In this document: in pieces, positions 1 to 9,337 of the stretch
Layout of the letters: each line of letters opens with the position of its first letter
How positions within the stretch are numbered: position 1 is the stretch's first letter
Origin: JAZKAR01 sp040389065
Lineage (GTDB): Bacteria > Pseudomonadota > Gammaproteobacteria > Burkholderiales > Casimicrobiaceae
Assembly: GCA_040389065.1 (NCBI GenBank)
Contig: JAZKAR010000005.1
Span: 62,001-126,000, forward strand
Direction of reading: 5' to 3'
DNA: 64,000 nucleotides
Made by a program: the position numbers and the translations under genes
The notes under the pieces: model-generated
The model's database searches: none
What the model was told of the DNA's origin: nothing
The model's input: the letters and a program-made list of their open reading frames with translations, nothing else

Positions 1-535
1 CTCTATTGGCTTACTGAATGTAGGTGAAGAGCTAACAAAAGGCAATGAAACCGTTAAACGTGCCGCCGAAATGCTAAGGAATAGCACGCTCAATTTTTAT
101 GGTAATGTTGAAGGCCATGATGTATACAAAGGCACCGTTGATGTAGTGGTATGCGATGGTTTTGTAGGGAATGTATTGCTTAAAACTTCTGAAGGCTTAG
201 CCTCGATGATGGGAAAGCGCCTTAAAGAAACCTTTTTAGAAAATTTTTATAGCAAATGTGTAGGCTTACTCGCCAAACCTGTTTTAAACCGTTTTCGTAG
301 TGTAATGGATCACCGCAGATATAATGGCGCAAGCCTGGTGGGCCTTCAAGGGTTAGTGATGAAAAGCCATGGCTCTGCTGATGACTTCGCATTTGAACAT
401 GCTTTACATAGGCTTTATTCTGAAGTTGAACAGGGGCTGCTAGAAAAAATTCAGCGATCTTTATCTGCATCTTCGGCTACTATTGAATCTTCTGCTTCTT
501 CTGCTCTACCTAATCAAGGAGACACCAATGTTTAG
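1..535 (+). CDS. plsX: PlsX phosphate acyltransferase, 3' part
   Basis: This is the C-terminal half of the acyl-ACP:phosphate acyltransferase that makes acyl-phosphate for membrane phospholipid synthesis. The frame is open from base 2, reading SIGLLNVGEE, then a stretch with VDVVVCDGFVGNVLLKTSEG, which is characteristic of PlsX. The true start lies left of the window. The tail after about residue 155 of the visible part is Ser/Ala-rich and unlike the family core. The stop overlaps the fabH start by 8 bp, so the two genes are translationally coupled. A plsX-fabH order is standard in proteobacteria. Confidence 0.95.
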   Translation, partial: SIGLLNVGEELTKGNETVKRAAEMLRNSTLNFYGNVEGHDVYKGTVDVVVCDGFVGNVLLKTSEGLASMMGKRLKETFLENFYSKCVGLLAKPVLNRFRSVMDHRRYNGASLVGLQGLVMKSHGSADDFAFEHALHRLYSEVEQGLLEKIQRSLSASSATIESSASSALPNQGDTNV

Positions 536-1496
536 CCGAATTATAGGTACAGGACATTCTTTTCCTAAAACGTGCGTGTCTAATGCTGAACTCAGTACAT
601 TTGTTGATACCACAGACGAATGGATTACTGACAGAACAGGCATTCGCCAACGCTACCGCGTGAATGCAGAAGAAACAACGTCTCTACTTGCTACACAGGC
701 AGCCCAGCAAGCCCTTAGCCATAGTTCTACGTTAATTGAGTCTATTGATTTAATTATTGTTGCTACGACAACACCCGATCAAGCCTTCCCAAGTACAGCT
801 TGCTTTGTACAAGCCCAGCTAGGTAATACTCATGCGGCAGCCTTTGATATTCAAGCTGTTTGCAGCGGATTTGTATATGCGCTCACGGTCGCAGACCAAT
901 TTATTCGATCAGGTCAGGCTAAAAAGGCCTTAGTTATTGGTGCTGAAACCATGACTCGATTACTCGATTGGTCTGATCGCTCAACCTGCGTTTTATTTGG
1001 TGATGGCGCAGGCGCTGTCATACTTGAAGCTTGCTCACGCCCGGGTATTTTAGGTACTAAACTTTTTGCTGACGGCACCCATGCTAAAGCGCTTTACGCT
1101 CGTGGCCCCAATGCTTACCCTATCACCGATGCTAATCCCTATCTACAAATGGACGGACGCTCAGTTTTTCGTTTTGCTGTTAACGCAATGAGCCAAGCAG
1201 TAGAATCCTTACTGAAAGAACAAGAACTCAATATTGATGATATTGATTGGGTGATTCCCCATCAAGCGAATCAACGTATTCTTGATGCTGTTGCCGACCG
1301 ACTTAATCTCTCTAAAGAGCGCGTAATCAGTACTGTTGCACAGCACGCCAATACCTCAGCGGCGTCTATTCCGCTGGCGCTAAGCGAGGCGGTTAAAAAA
1401 AATCAATTTAAGCCAGGCCAAAAAATTGTTTTAGTTAGTATGGGCGCGGGATTCACATGGGGAAGCGTTGTACTCGAATGGCAACAAATTCCTTAA
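528..1496 (+). CDS. fabH: 3-oxoacyl-ACP synthase III (KAS III)
   Basis: FabH starts fatty-acid synthesis by condensing acetyl-CoA with malonyl-ACP. The ATG at 528 is chosen because AAGGAG lies 5 bp upstream at 518-523; the open frame extends further upstream (to a TTG at 483), but that part reads as a Leu-rich shadow of plsX. The product is 322 residues, normal for the family. The catalytic triad is visible as Cys112 (AVCSGF), His245 (PHQANQR) and Asn275 (HANTSAAS). It overlaps plsX and is separated from fabD by 186 bp that hold a foldback repeat, so fabD expression may depend on read-through of that hairpin or on another promoter. Confidence 0.97.
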   Translation: MFSRIIGTGHSFPKTCVSNAELSTFVDTTDEWITDRTGIRQRYRVNAEETTSLLATQAAQQALSHSSTLIESIDLIIVATTTPDQAFPSTACFVQAQLGNTHAAAFDIQAVCSGFVYALTVADQFIRSGQAKKALVIGAETMTRLLDWSDRSTCVLFGDGAGAVILEACSRPGILGTKLFADGTHAKALYARGPNAYPITDANPYLQMDGRSVFRFAVNAMSQAVESLLKEQELNIDDIDWVIPHQANQRILDAVADRLNLSKERVISTVAQHANTSAASIPLALSEAVKKNQFKPGQKIVLVSMGAGFTWGSVVLEWQQIP

Positions 1497-1517
1497 CTAG
1501 CCGCCTTTTAAATAAGA

Positions 1518-1642
1518 TTAGAAGTTACGCAGTTGAGTTTTATCAAGGCATGGGATGCCCCGCATAGCAACGCAGACAGTACGGCAAGTTGCTATAACGC
1601 GGGGCGTCCCACGCTAAGAGAACACAACTGCGTAACTTCTAA
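1518..1642. repeat. Foldback repeat family 1, copy A
   Basis: A 125-bp element with terminal inverted repeats TTAGAAGTTACGCAGTTG (left) and its complement (right), matching over 22 bp with one mismatch. The inside is also self-complementary, so the whole unit can fold into one long hairpin. It carries two copies of a 14-bp insertion: core GGGATGCCCC at 1552-1561 flanked by GCAT on both sides, and core GGGGCGTCCC at 1601-1610 flanked by ACGC on both sides. It sits between fabH and fabD. The size and inverted ends resemble a MITE or a REP/BIME-type element. No coding capacity is seen. Confidence 0.9.
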
Positions 1643-1682
1643 AGATAATACTTAATAATTTTTAATCTCTAACGGGAGCTGC

Positions 1683-2636
1683 ATGAAACACGCGTTTGTA
1701 TTTCCAGGTCAAGGCTCACAAGCTATAGGCATGTTAGAGGCTTATTCGGGATATGATGACGTTGCTCACGCCATCCATACTGCCTCAGAAGTATTAGGCG
1801 AAAATTATTCGCTTATGATCGAACAAGGGCCTGCCGAACTTCTTTCCCAAACAATTCATACGCAACCTGTTTTACTGGCTATGGGTGTTGGCGTATACAA
1901 TGCTTTTCGGAAAAAGTATCCATCAGTCGCGCTTTCGGCATTAGCAGGGCATAGCTTAGGCGAATATAGCGCTTTAGTGGCAGGCGAAGCATTAACGTTT
2001 GAAGATGCGCTTAAAATGGTGCGACAACGCGCTCAACTGATGCAAGATGCCGTACCCGCAGGAACAGGCGCTATGGCTGCCATATTAGGCTTAAGCGATG
2101 AAAAAGTGGATGAAATCTGTGCGCCTTTCGCTAAAGAAGGTAATTGGGTTCAGGCGGCTAACTATAATGCGCCGGGACAAGTCGTTATTGCAGGGCACGT
2201 AGATGCTGTCAATAAAGCAATTGAGGCACTTAAAGCTGGGGGAGCAAAACGCGCTCTTATATTACCCGTGAGCGTTCCTTCACATACTGAATTAATGCGC
2301 CCTGCTGCGAAAGGGCTAGAAGAAGCCCTCAAAAACATTACGCTTAAAGCGCCTTCTACGCCTGTATGGCAAAATGCGACGCTTGATTCCTCTAACAATC
2401 CAGAAAGCATACGGCAAGCTCTTATCGAGCAACTTTATACTGCTGTTCGCTGGACAACACTTGTCAAAAAAATAGCTGCCAATGGAATAGAATCTATCAC
2501 TGAATGCGGGCCAGGAAAAATTTTATTGGGTCTTAACAAACGTGCAGCCGACACACTCAACCATAGCAGCTTGCATGATACCCAAGCCTTAAATAACTGG
2601 AATGCAGCAGACTTAAATAAGGAGATTGCGCTGTGA
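1683..2636 (+). CDS. fabD: Malonyl-CoA:ACP transacylase
   Basis: FabD loads malonyl groups onto acyl carrier protein. The 317-residue product has the nucleophile motif GHSLGEYSALVAG with Ser91, an FPGQGSQ N-terminus and the His201 region VPSHTELMRP, all typical. The start is supported by a GGGAG-like site at about 1674-1678. The TGA stop overlaps the fabG GTG start (GTGA), which argues for coupled translation. Length and motifs are complete, with nothing unusual. Confidence 0.97.
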   Translation: MKHAFVFPGQGSQAIGMLEAYSGYDDVAHAIHTASEVLGENYSLMIEQGPAELLSQTIHTQPVLLAMGVGVYNAFRKKYPSVALSALAGHSLGEYSALVAGEALTFEDALKMVRQRAQLMQDAVPAGTGAMAAILGLSDEKVDEICAPFAKEGNWVQAANYNAPGQVVIAGHVDAVNKAIEALKAGGAKRALILPVSVPSHTELMRPAAKGLEEALKNITLKAPSTPVWQNATLDSSNNPESIRQALIEQLYTAVRWTTLVKKIAANGIESITECGPGKILLGLNKRAADTLNHSSLHDTQALNNWNAADLNKEIAL

Positions 2637-3391
2637 CCGCTTCTGTTTTTTCGCTAGAAGGACAAATTGCATTAGTAACAGGCGCCAGCCGTGGCATTGG
2701 CTTAGGAATTGCCCAAGCCCTGCAAACAGCAGGCGCTACTGTTATTGGAACAGCGACTACACAAGAAGGCGCTGATCGCCTTAATGCTTTATTAAATACC
2801 GACGGCAAGAGTTTTGCTCTAGCACTTGATGTAAAAGAAAATCAAAACATAGAGAATTTAATTCAATCGATTGAAAATAAAGCCGGTGCTCAACCCAGCA
2901 TACTTGTTAATAATGCAGGTATCACTCGCGATAACCTGTTTATGCGTATGAAAGATGAAGAGTGGGATGCCATTATTGATACCAATTTAACCGGTGTTTA
3001 TAAAATAACGCGTGCGCTTATTAAAGGCATGATAAAAGCGCGTTATGGCAGAATTATAAGCATTGGCTCTGTAGTAGGATCTAGCGGAAATGCAGGGCAA
3101 GTTAATTACGCTGCTGCTAAAGCAGCTCTCGGCGGGTTTAGCCGCGCCCTTGCACAAGAGATTGCCAGCCGCAATATTACTGTAAATGTAGTGGCTCCTG
3201 GCTTTATTGATACCGATATGACACGCGCGTTATCAGAAGAACAGCGTTCAAACCTTTTAGAGCGTGTACCCGCTAAACGATTAGGAAGCGTAGAGGATAT
3301 TGCTAGCGCTGTTTTATTTCTTGCCTCAAAAGAAGCAAGCTATATTACAGGCTCTACCCTTCATGTAAATGGCGGACTTTACATGGCTTAA
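2633..3391 (+). CDS. fabG: 3-oxoacyl-ACP reductase
   Basis: FabG reduces 3-oxoacyl-ACP with NADPH. It is a short-chain dehydrogenase of 252 residues with the nucleotide loop TGASRGIG (residues 17-24), the NNAG motif (93-96) and the catalytic Ser146, Tyr159 and Lys163. The start is GTG at 2633, chosen for the AAGGAG at 2619-2624 and the 4-bp overlap with fabD. A gap of 257 bp separates it from acpP. That gap contains a TATACT hexamer at 3451-3456 that could be part of an acpP promoter, but no well-spaced -35 partner is obvious. Confidence 0.97.
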   Translation: MTASVFSLEGQIALVTGASRGIGLGIAQALQTAGATVIGTATTQEGADRLNALLNTDGKSFALALDVKENQNIENLIQSIENKAGAQPSILVNNAGITRDNLFMRMKDEEWDAIIDTNLTGVYKITRALIKGMIKARYGRIISIGSVVGSSGNAGQVNYAAAKAALGGFSRALAQEIASRNITVNVVAPGFIDTDMTRALSEEQRSNLLERVPAKRLGSVEDIASAVLFLASKEASYITGSTLHVNGGLYMA

Positions 3392-3648
3392 GTATACTTC
3401 TTCTTTTAAAAATAAATTCAGTTTGTATTTTTATCAAACGCTTTACCCCCTATACTCTCTTCCGTGTAAACAATGGCTTTGTTAGAATAGGGTGTTTTCT
3501 CTTAATACTACGAGATACATGAAGCATTTTATTTCGCACTCTTTCTGTTCCTTTCTAGGAAAAAAGATAGAATGGGATAGCAGGAATATTCACGAACCCT
3601 CGGGTACCACACCAAAAACATGATCAGAAAGATCAACAAGGAACGACT

Positions 3649-3891
3649 ATGGAAAATATCGAACAGCAAGTTAAAAAAATTGTGGTTGAGCAATTAGATG
3701 TTAAAGAAGAAGATGTAAAGCTAGAGTCTTCTTTTGTAGATGATCTAGGTGCCGACTCTTTAGATCAGGTAGAACTCGTTATGGCGCTTGAAGAAGCCTT
3801 TGAATGTGAAATTCCTGATGAAGAAGCTGAAAAAATCACCACAGTTCAACAAGCTGTAGATTACGTTAAAGCCAATTTAAAGGCAGCCTAA
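3649..3891 (+). CDS. acpP: Acyl carrier protein
   Basis: This is the 80-residue acidic carrier of growing acyl chains. The 4'-phosphopantetheine attachment site is Ser37 in DDLGADSLDQVELV. A Shine-Dalgarno-like AAGGA lies about 8 bp before the ATG. The gene sits 25 bp before fabF, as usual, and is separated from fabG by a 257-bp leader. ACP genes often have their own strong promoter, which this spacing would allow. Confidence 0.98.
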   Translation: MENIEQQVKKIVVEQLDVKEEDVKLESSFVDDLGADSLDQVELVMALEEAFECEIPDEEAEKITTVQQAVDYVKANLKAA

Positions 3892-3916
3892 ACACTGATT
3901 TTTTAGGAGATTTGCA

Positions 3917-5191
3917 GTGGCCTCACCTGCTACAACCCGTACCAAAACATTGCGCCGAGTGGTTGTTACTGGCTTGGGTATTATTTCCCCGGTTGGTAAT
4001 TCGGTTGAGGCTGCCTGGCAAGCCATTCTAAAATCACAATCTGGTGTTACACACGTTACTCGTTTTGATACCACAGAATACAGTTCACGCATTGCTGCAG
4101 AAGTAAAAGGCTTTAATGCAGGAGACTGGATAAGCCCTAAAGAAGCGCGCCGCTATGATACGTTTATTCATTACGGTTTAGCTGCTGCTATTCAGGCAAT
4201 ACGCGATGCAGGTTTAGAAGGCATACAGACCTCACCTGAGCGTATTGGTGTGTGTATTGGTTCTGGTATTGGCGGCCTCCCTTTAATTGAAGCAACACAG
4301 ATTGCTTTAGCTGAGGGCGGCCCCCGTAAAATTTCTCCCTTCTTTGTTCCCGGCTCGATCATTAACATGATTTCCGGCTTGCTTTCTATACAATATGGCT
4401 ATCAAGGGCCGAATCTCGCTACAGTGAGCGCTTGCTCTACAGCGAATCATAGCCTTGGAGAAGCAATGCGGCTTGTTGAATATGGCGATGCCGACATTAT
4501 GATTGCTGGCGGTGCTGAAGCAACGATTAGTCCGCTGGGATTAGGAGGCTTTTGTGCTGCGCGTGCGTTATCTACCAAAAATGACGCGCCCGAAACAGCT
4601 AGCCGTCCGTGGGATGTACAGCGTGATGGTTTTGTTTTAGGTGAAGGTGCAGGCGTTCTGGTGCTTGAAGAGTATGAACATGCTAAAGCACGTGGTGCTA
4701 ACATTTATTGTGAATTAGCAGGTTATGGTATGAGTAGCGATGCTCACCATATTACAGCACCCTTAGCAGATGGATCAGGCGCAGCGCGCAGTATGAAAAA
4801 TGCATTAGCCAGCTCTTGCATTAATGCTGATGCAGTTGATTACATTAATGCTCATGGTACCTCTACTCCCCTTGGCGATGCGGCTGAATGCCAGGCTGTT
4901 AAGGTTTGTTTTGGTGACCATGCTAAGCAGCTTGCTGTCAGCTCTACCAAATCAATGACAGGGCACTTACTCGGTGCGGCTGGAGGTATTGAGGCCGTTT
5001 TTACAGCCCTTGCTTTGCGCGATCAAATTGCCCCACCCACTGCACATCTTGATGAGCCAGATTTAGCAGCAGGATGCGATTTAAACTTTGTTCCGAAAAT
5101 TCCCCAACAGCGTGCTATTAATATTGCACTCTCGAACTCATTTGGGTTTGGCGGCACAAACTCGACTCTAGTTTTCAGAAAACTAGATTAA
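3917..5191 (+). CDS. fabF: 3-oxoacyl-ACP synthase II (KAS II)
   Basis: FabF is the elongating condensing enzyme. The product is 424 residues, slightly longer than usual because of about ten extra N-terminal residues (SPATTRTKT). The active site is complete: Cys173 in SACSTANHS, His313 in NAHGTSTPLGD, and Lys345/His350 in SSTKSMTGHLLG. The start is GTG at 3917 with TAGGAGA at 3904-3910. The residues after the nucleophile (CSTANHS rather than the common CATGTH) differ from the usual form but keep the Cys. Confidence 0.96.
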   Translation: MASPATTRTKTLRRVVVTGLGIISPVGNSVEAAWQAILKSQSGVTHVTRFDTTEYSSRIAAEVKGFNAGDWISPKEARRYDTFIHYGLAAAIQAIRDAGLEGIQTSPERIGVCIGSGIGGLPLIEATQIALAEGGPRKISPFFVPGSIINMISGLLSIQYGYQGPNLATVSACSTANHSLGEAMRLVEYGDADIMIAGGAEATISPLGLGGFCAARALSTKNDAPETASRPWDVQRDGFVLGEGAGVLVLEEYEHAKARGANIYCELAGYGMSSDAHHITAPLADGSGAARSMKNALASSCINADAVDYINAHGTSTPLGDAAECQAVKVCFGDHAKQLAVSSTKSMTGHLLGAAGGIEAVFTALALRDQIAPPTAHLDEPDLAAGCDLNFVPKIPQQRAINIALSNSFGFGGTNSTLVFRKLD

Positions 5192-5260
5192 TTTTTTAAC
5201 TTTTTTCTAACCATAGTTTTAAGCGTTACCTAAAGTTACAGATATAAGGAACACCTCACG

Positions 5261-6496
5261 ATGGCATTATTGGTACAAAAATACGGCGGCACATCAGTCG
5301 GCACCGTCGAGCGCATTCAAAATGTAGCCCAACGAGTCGCGCGTGCGTACCATGAAGGACACCAGTTAGTTATTGTTGTTTCAGCCATGAGCGGTGAAAC
5401 AAATCGACTAATTGGATTAGCCAAAGCTATTCAGCCTCATCCTGAACCCCGTGAACTAGATGTTATTGCTTCCACTGGTGAACAAGTAACAATTGGTTTA
5501 CTTGCAATGGCGCTTAAACATCTTGGTGTTAAAGCTCATAGTTATACTGGCGCACAAGTACCCATTTTAACTGATAGCGCCTTTACAAAAGCTCGCATTC
5601 TTAATATTGATAGCCGCCGTATTCGTGCGGATCTCTCATCAGGCCATGTCGTTATTGTGGCAGGATTCCAAGGCGTTGATGCAGAAGGCCATATAACAAC
5701 CTTAGGGCGCGGCGGGTCTGATACAACCGGTGTTGCTTTAGCCGCAGCGTTGCACGCTGATGAATGCCAAATTTTCACCGATGTAGACGGTGTTTACACA
5801 ACCGACCCCCGAATTGTTACGGATGCGCGCAGACTCGATACCATTACATTTGAAGAAATGCTTGAAATGGCAAGCCTAGGCTCAAAAGTTCTTCAAATCC
5901 GCTCTGTTGAATTTGCTGGCAAATATAAAGTTAAATTACGTGTCCTTTCCAGTTTTGAAAACAAAGGGTCAGGAACACTAATTACCTATGAGGAACAAGA
6001 ATCTATGGAACAAGCTATTATCTCTGGCATTGCGTTTAATCGAGATGAAGCCAAAATTACTGTAATGGGTGTGCCCGATCGTCCTGGCGTTGCTTATCAT
6101 ATATTAGGCCCAGTTGCCGAAGCTAATATTGATGTTGATATTATTGTACAAAACACTGGCGAAAATGGATTAACCGACTTTTCGTTTACTGTACACCGTA
6201 ATGAATACCAGAAAGCCCTTGATGTTCTTAATCAAAGTCTGGGAAAAACCTTTACAGCACGCGAAATTAAAGGCGATAGCAAAATTGCTAAGGTTTCAGT
6301 AGTAGGTATAGGCATGAAATCTCATGTGGGTATTGCCAGCAAAATGTTTAAGGCATTAGCCGATGAAGGCATTAATATTGCAATGATCTCAACCTCTGAA
6401 ATTAAAATTTCTGTCATTTTAGAAGAGCGTTATTTAGAATTAGCAGTACGTGTTTTACATAGTGCTTTTGAACTTGAAAAACCGATTGCTGCCTAA
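5261..6496 (+). CDS. lysC: Aspartate kinase
   Basis: Aspartokinase phosphorylates aspartate, the first step to lysine, threonine and methionine. The 411-residue protein starts with the signature VQKYGGTSVG and has the kinase region with FTDVDGVYTTDPRIV. Two ACT domains follow from about residue 265 (VMGVPDRPGVAYHI, then VSVVGIGMKSHVGIA), as in the lysine/threonine-sensitive enzymes. AAGGA lies about 10 bp upstream of the ATG. The stop overlaps the next gene by one base (TAATG). No lysine riboswitch can be fitted in the 69-bp leader. Confidence 0.96.
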   Translation: MALLVQKYGGTSVGTVERIQNVAQRVARAYHEGHQLVIVVSAMSGETNRLIGLAKAIQPHPEPRELDVIASTGEQVTIGLLAMALKHLGVKAHSYTGAQVPILTDSAFTKARILNIDSRRIRADLSSGHVVIVAGFQGVDAEGHITTLGRGGSDTTGVALAAALHADECQIFTDVDGVYTTDPRIVTDARRLDTITFEEMLEMASLGSKVLQIRSVEFAGKYKVKLRVLSSFENKGSGTLITYEEQESMEQAIISGIAFNRDEAKITVMGVPDRPGVAYHILGPVAEANIDVDIIVQNTGENGLTDFSFTVHRNEYQKALDVLNQSLGKTFTAREIKGDSKIAKVSVVGIGMKSHVGIASKMFKALADEGINIAMISTSEIKISVILEERYLELAVRVLHSAFELEKPIAA

Positions 6497-6912
6497 TGGA
6501 TAATAAAACGCGCACTGTAGTTTTTATTTATACACCCGCGCGCTGGGGAAAACGTATCGTTGCGTTTATCGCCGATATCATTATTTTAAAACTTATACGT
6601 TTTCCCCTATTATTTATTTTTTCACCTGATCAGCAAATGCTTTTTATATTTGTAAATCTATGGATTCTTATTACATATTTTGCAGCATTTGAAAGTTCCC
6701 CCTGGAAAGCTACTCCAGGAAAATTGCTGATGGGCATCCGTATTAGCCGGGTAGATGGCGAAGCGCCGTTATTCTATCAAACACTTCAACGCATTTGTTT
6801 AGGTCTTGTTTCATTAGGAACAACGTTTATATCTGCATTATGGAATCGCCATACAATAGCTTTTCATGATGAATGTACCGACACATGCGTTATCGAAGAA
6901 TGGTGGGAATAA
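6496..6912 (+). CDS. RDD family small membrane protein
   Basis: A 138-residue membrane protein of the RDD family. The N-terminal part PARWGKRIVAFIADIIILKL matches the Arg-Asp-Asp type entry (here R...AD). Three hydrophobic segments are seen at about residues 22-40, 48-65 and 105-122. The segment WKATPGKLLMGIRISRVDGE is the conserved central loop of the family. Its start codon overlaps the lysC stop, so it is probably co-translated with lysC. The role of these proteins is not settled, though some have been linked to ion transport. I infer no specific substrate. Confidence 0.8.
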   Translation: MDNKTRTVVFIYTPARWGKRIVAFIADIIILKLIRFPLLFIFSPDQQMLFIFVNLWILITYFAAFESSPWKATPGKLLMGIRISRVDGEAPLFYQTLQRICLGLVSLGTTFISALWNRHTIAFHDECTDTCVIEEWWE

Positions 6913-7091
6913 TGCGTATTTTCATCATCCTTAGCTAAGTTTCATGTACCCTGTTTACTATCTTCCTGCTTTATATCACTGTAGTGAGTGCAAATCTCTG
7001 CTACTTGCTTGGCGATTTATTTTCTCAATTTGTATGCTTCGAATAAGTATTCGTTGAAGCGCTCGCTCCTTGAACCTTTATAAAGCGTGAA

Positions 7092-7925
7092 ATGGCTACT
7101 TATCTCATTGGTGACATTCAAGGCTGTGCAGGTGCTTTTTCGCGTCTACTTGCGCTCATTCATCCCAATTGGTCTAAAGATTCCATCTGGATTGCTGGCG
7201 ATCTTATTAATCGTGGCCCTGACTCTTTAGGGGTCTTACGCAAAATCAGAGCGTTACACGTGGAACATCCTAATCAAGTGCGTATTGTGCTTGGCAATCA
7301 TGATATTCATTTGCTCATGACCTATTACGGATTAACCTATCCACGCCGCGGCGATACTCTCGAACCAATTTTTGCAGCAGAAGACCGCGAAGAACTTATT
7401 GAGTGGCTTACCCACCAGCCTCTTTTACAACGTCAAGGCCAACTTATTATGGTTCATGCTGGGCTTCTCCCCTGCTGGACTGAAGATCAAGCGGAAGCCT
7501 TATCACATGAAGTGCATCTTTTAATGCGTAAAGATGCACGTACTTTTTTAGCGCATGCCTATGGTAACTACCCCGACAAATGGCAAGATGATCTAGAAGG
7601 CATTGATCGTTACCGTGTAATTTTAAACAGTATGACACGGCTTCGATTTTGTACACCTCAAGGGCTAATGGAGTTTTATTCTAAAGGGCAACCCCATGAT
7701 GCTCCTGAAGGTTTTATTCCATGGTATGAAGCACCTCATGCACGACACCCTGATACGACTATTGCTTTTGGTCATTGGTCGCAGCTAGGATTAAGAAAAA
7801 TGCCAGGCTTTATCTCTCTTGATAGTGGGTGCCTATGGCGTGGTCCGCTTACCGCTATAAGAGTAGAAGATGGACACATTTTTCAAGTGCCCCAAACAGA
7901 GTTTCCCTCTAATCTTGGCAAGTGA
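7092..7925 (+). CDS. apaH: Bis(5'-nucleosyl)-tetraphosphatase, symmetrical
   Basis: ApaH hydrolyses Ap4A symmetrically to two ADP and belongs to the calcineurin-like metallophosphatases. Metal-binding motifs are in order: GDIQGC (residues 7-12), GDLINRGPDS, GNHDIHLL and VHAGLLPCW. The 277-residue length is normal. The 179 bp before it hold no gene. It is followed by foldback repeat copy B and then coaBC. Confidence 0.95.
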   Translation: MATYLIGDIQGCAGAFSRLLALIHPNWSKDSIWIAGDLINRGPDSLGVLRKIRALHVEHPNQVRIVLGNHDIHLLMTYYGLTYPRRGDTLEPIFAAEDREELIEWLTHQPLLQRQGQLIMVHAGLLPCWTEDQAEALSHEVHLLMRKDARTFLAHAYGNYPDKWQDDLEGIDRYRVILNSMTRLRFCTPQGLMEFYSKGQPHDAPEGFIPWYEAPHARHPDTTIAFGHWSQLGLRKMPGFISLDSGCLWRGPLTAIRVEDGHIFQVPQTEFPSNLGK

Positions 7926-7974
7926 AAATAGGCAACTCCGTTCGAAGAAAAATGACACAATACGAAGTATAGTT

Positions 7975-8083
7975 AAAATTACGCAGTTGAGTTTACTCAA
8001 AGCATGGTAACGCAGAAAGCGCAGAGAGTACCAGATATACGGCAAGTTGCCCAACTTGCTAGAGAACTCCACTGCGTAACTTC
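7975..8083. repeat. Foldback repeat family 1, copy B (diverged)
   Basis: About 109 bp between apaH and coaBC. The left end ATTACGCAGTTGAG and right end ACTGCGTAACTTC match the other copies, but the outer bases of the left arm are altered (GTTAAAATTACG instead of TTAGAAGTTACG). The interior keeps GGCAAGTTGC. Neither GGGAYGCCCC insertion is present. It appears to be an older, decayed member. Confidence 0.85.
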
Positions 8084-8119
8084 CCATAGTTTTAGTGATG
8101 TTGAACTACTAGGTTTTAA

Positions 8120-9337
8120 ATGCATTCTTTAAAAAATATTGTTATTGGTGTAACAGGATGTGTTGCTGCTTATAAAACAGCACATTTAATACGCCTTCTT
8201 GTTCAAGCAGGTGTTAATGTTCGCGTAGTAATGACGCATTCTGCAGCACATTTTGTTGGTGAAGCCACCTTTCAAGCGCTTTCAGGTCACCCGGTTTATT
8301 CTAGCCTTTGGGATACTCGCATTGATAATCAAATGGCGCACATTGAATTAGCTCGATGGGCAGATTTGATTTTAATTGCTCCTGCTACTGCAGATATCAT
8401 GGCTAAACTCGCTCATGGCCAATCAGATTCATTGTTAACCACATTATGCCTAGCGCGTCATGCTGATTTATGGATTGCACCTGCCATGAATCAGCATATG
8501 TGGAATCACCCAGCAACCCAACGCAATGCTCAACAGCTACAAGCAGATGGCATAAGCCTGCTCGGCCCAGCGAAAGGATTACAAGCCTGCGGTGATGATG
8601 GCGATGGGCGAATGATAGAGCCTGAAACTATTTTTTCTGCCCTACAAGGTTTTGGAGTACCTCAAGTACTTAAAGGTAAAAAAGTTATTGTGACAGCAGG
8701 GCCTACCTTTGAAGCATTAGATACTGTTCGCGGGCTAACAAATAAAAGTTCAGGAAAAATGGGCTTTGCGATTGCAGAAGCCGCCATTTATGCAGGAGCA
8801 CAAAACGTTATTTTAGTTAGTGGCTCCTCGGTATCTTTACCCACCCCAATTGGTGTTCAACGCATTAATACCGTAAGCGCTCAAGAAATGTTCGATGCCG
8901 TACATCAACATCTAGACCACACTGATTTTTTCTTTAGTGTAGCGGCTGTTTCTGATTATAAATCTGCTACAACGCTTACGCATAAAGTTAAACGAGAAAA
9001 TAATAAAGAAATGACTACCCAATGGGTAGCTAACCCCGATATTTTAGCCAGTGTGGTTCAATCACCAAACCCTCCTTTTTGTATTGGATTTGCGGCTGAA
9101 AGCGAATCTCTTATCCACAACGCTGAACAAAAGCGTCAACGCAAAGGAGTACCTCTCCTCGCTGCTAACTGGATTCATGAAGCTGTTCAAAATGATACGA
9201 ACACGCTTATACTTATCGATGCTGATGGCATTCATCCCTTACCTTCATCATCAAAAACAAATTTGGCTCGCCAATTAGTCTTATATGCGGCGCAGCTTGA
9301 ACAAAAACTTCATAACACCACAGATTCTATATCATGA
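8120..9337 (+). CDS. coaBC: Bifunctional PPC decarboxylase / PPC synthetase
   Basis: CoaBC (Dfp) makes 4'-phosphopantetheine for coenzyme A synthesis. The N-terminal flavoprotein half (CoaC) shows GVTGCVAAYKTAHL and the APAMNQHMWNHPATQ segment. The C-terminal half (CoaB) begins near residue 190 with VTAGPTFEALDTVRG and contains SSGKMGFAIAEAA. The 405-residue length is typical. Its stop overlaps the dut start (ATGA). ACP needs the same prosthetic group, but this is not the same operon. Confidence 0.95.
   Translation: MHSLKNIVIGVTGCVAAYKTAHLIRLLVQAGVNVRVVMTHSAAHFVGEATFQALSGHPVYSSLWDTRIDNQMAHIELARWADLILIAPATADIMAKLAHGQSDSLLTTLCLARHADLWIAPAMNQHMWNHPATQRNAQQLQADGISLLGPAKGLQACGDDGDGRMIEPETIFSALQGFGVPQVLKGKKVIVTAGPTFEALDTVRGLTNKSSGKMGFAIAEAAIYAGAQNVILVSGSSVSLPTPIGVQRINTVSAQEMFDAVHQHLDHTDFFFSVAAVSDYKSATTLTHKVKRENNKEMTTQWVANPDILASVVQSPNPPFCIGFAAESESLIHNAEQKRQRKGVPLLAANWIHEAVQNDTNTLILIDADGIHPLPSSSKTNLARQLVLYAAQLEQKLHNTTDSIS

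Noticed and set aside
5192..5260. Lysine riboswitch before lysC
   Set aside because: The 69-bp gap is far too short for the lysine aptamer, and no paired elements are seen.
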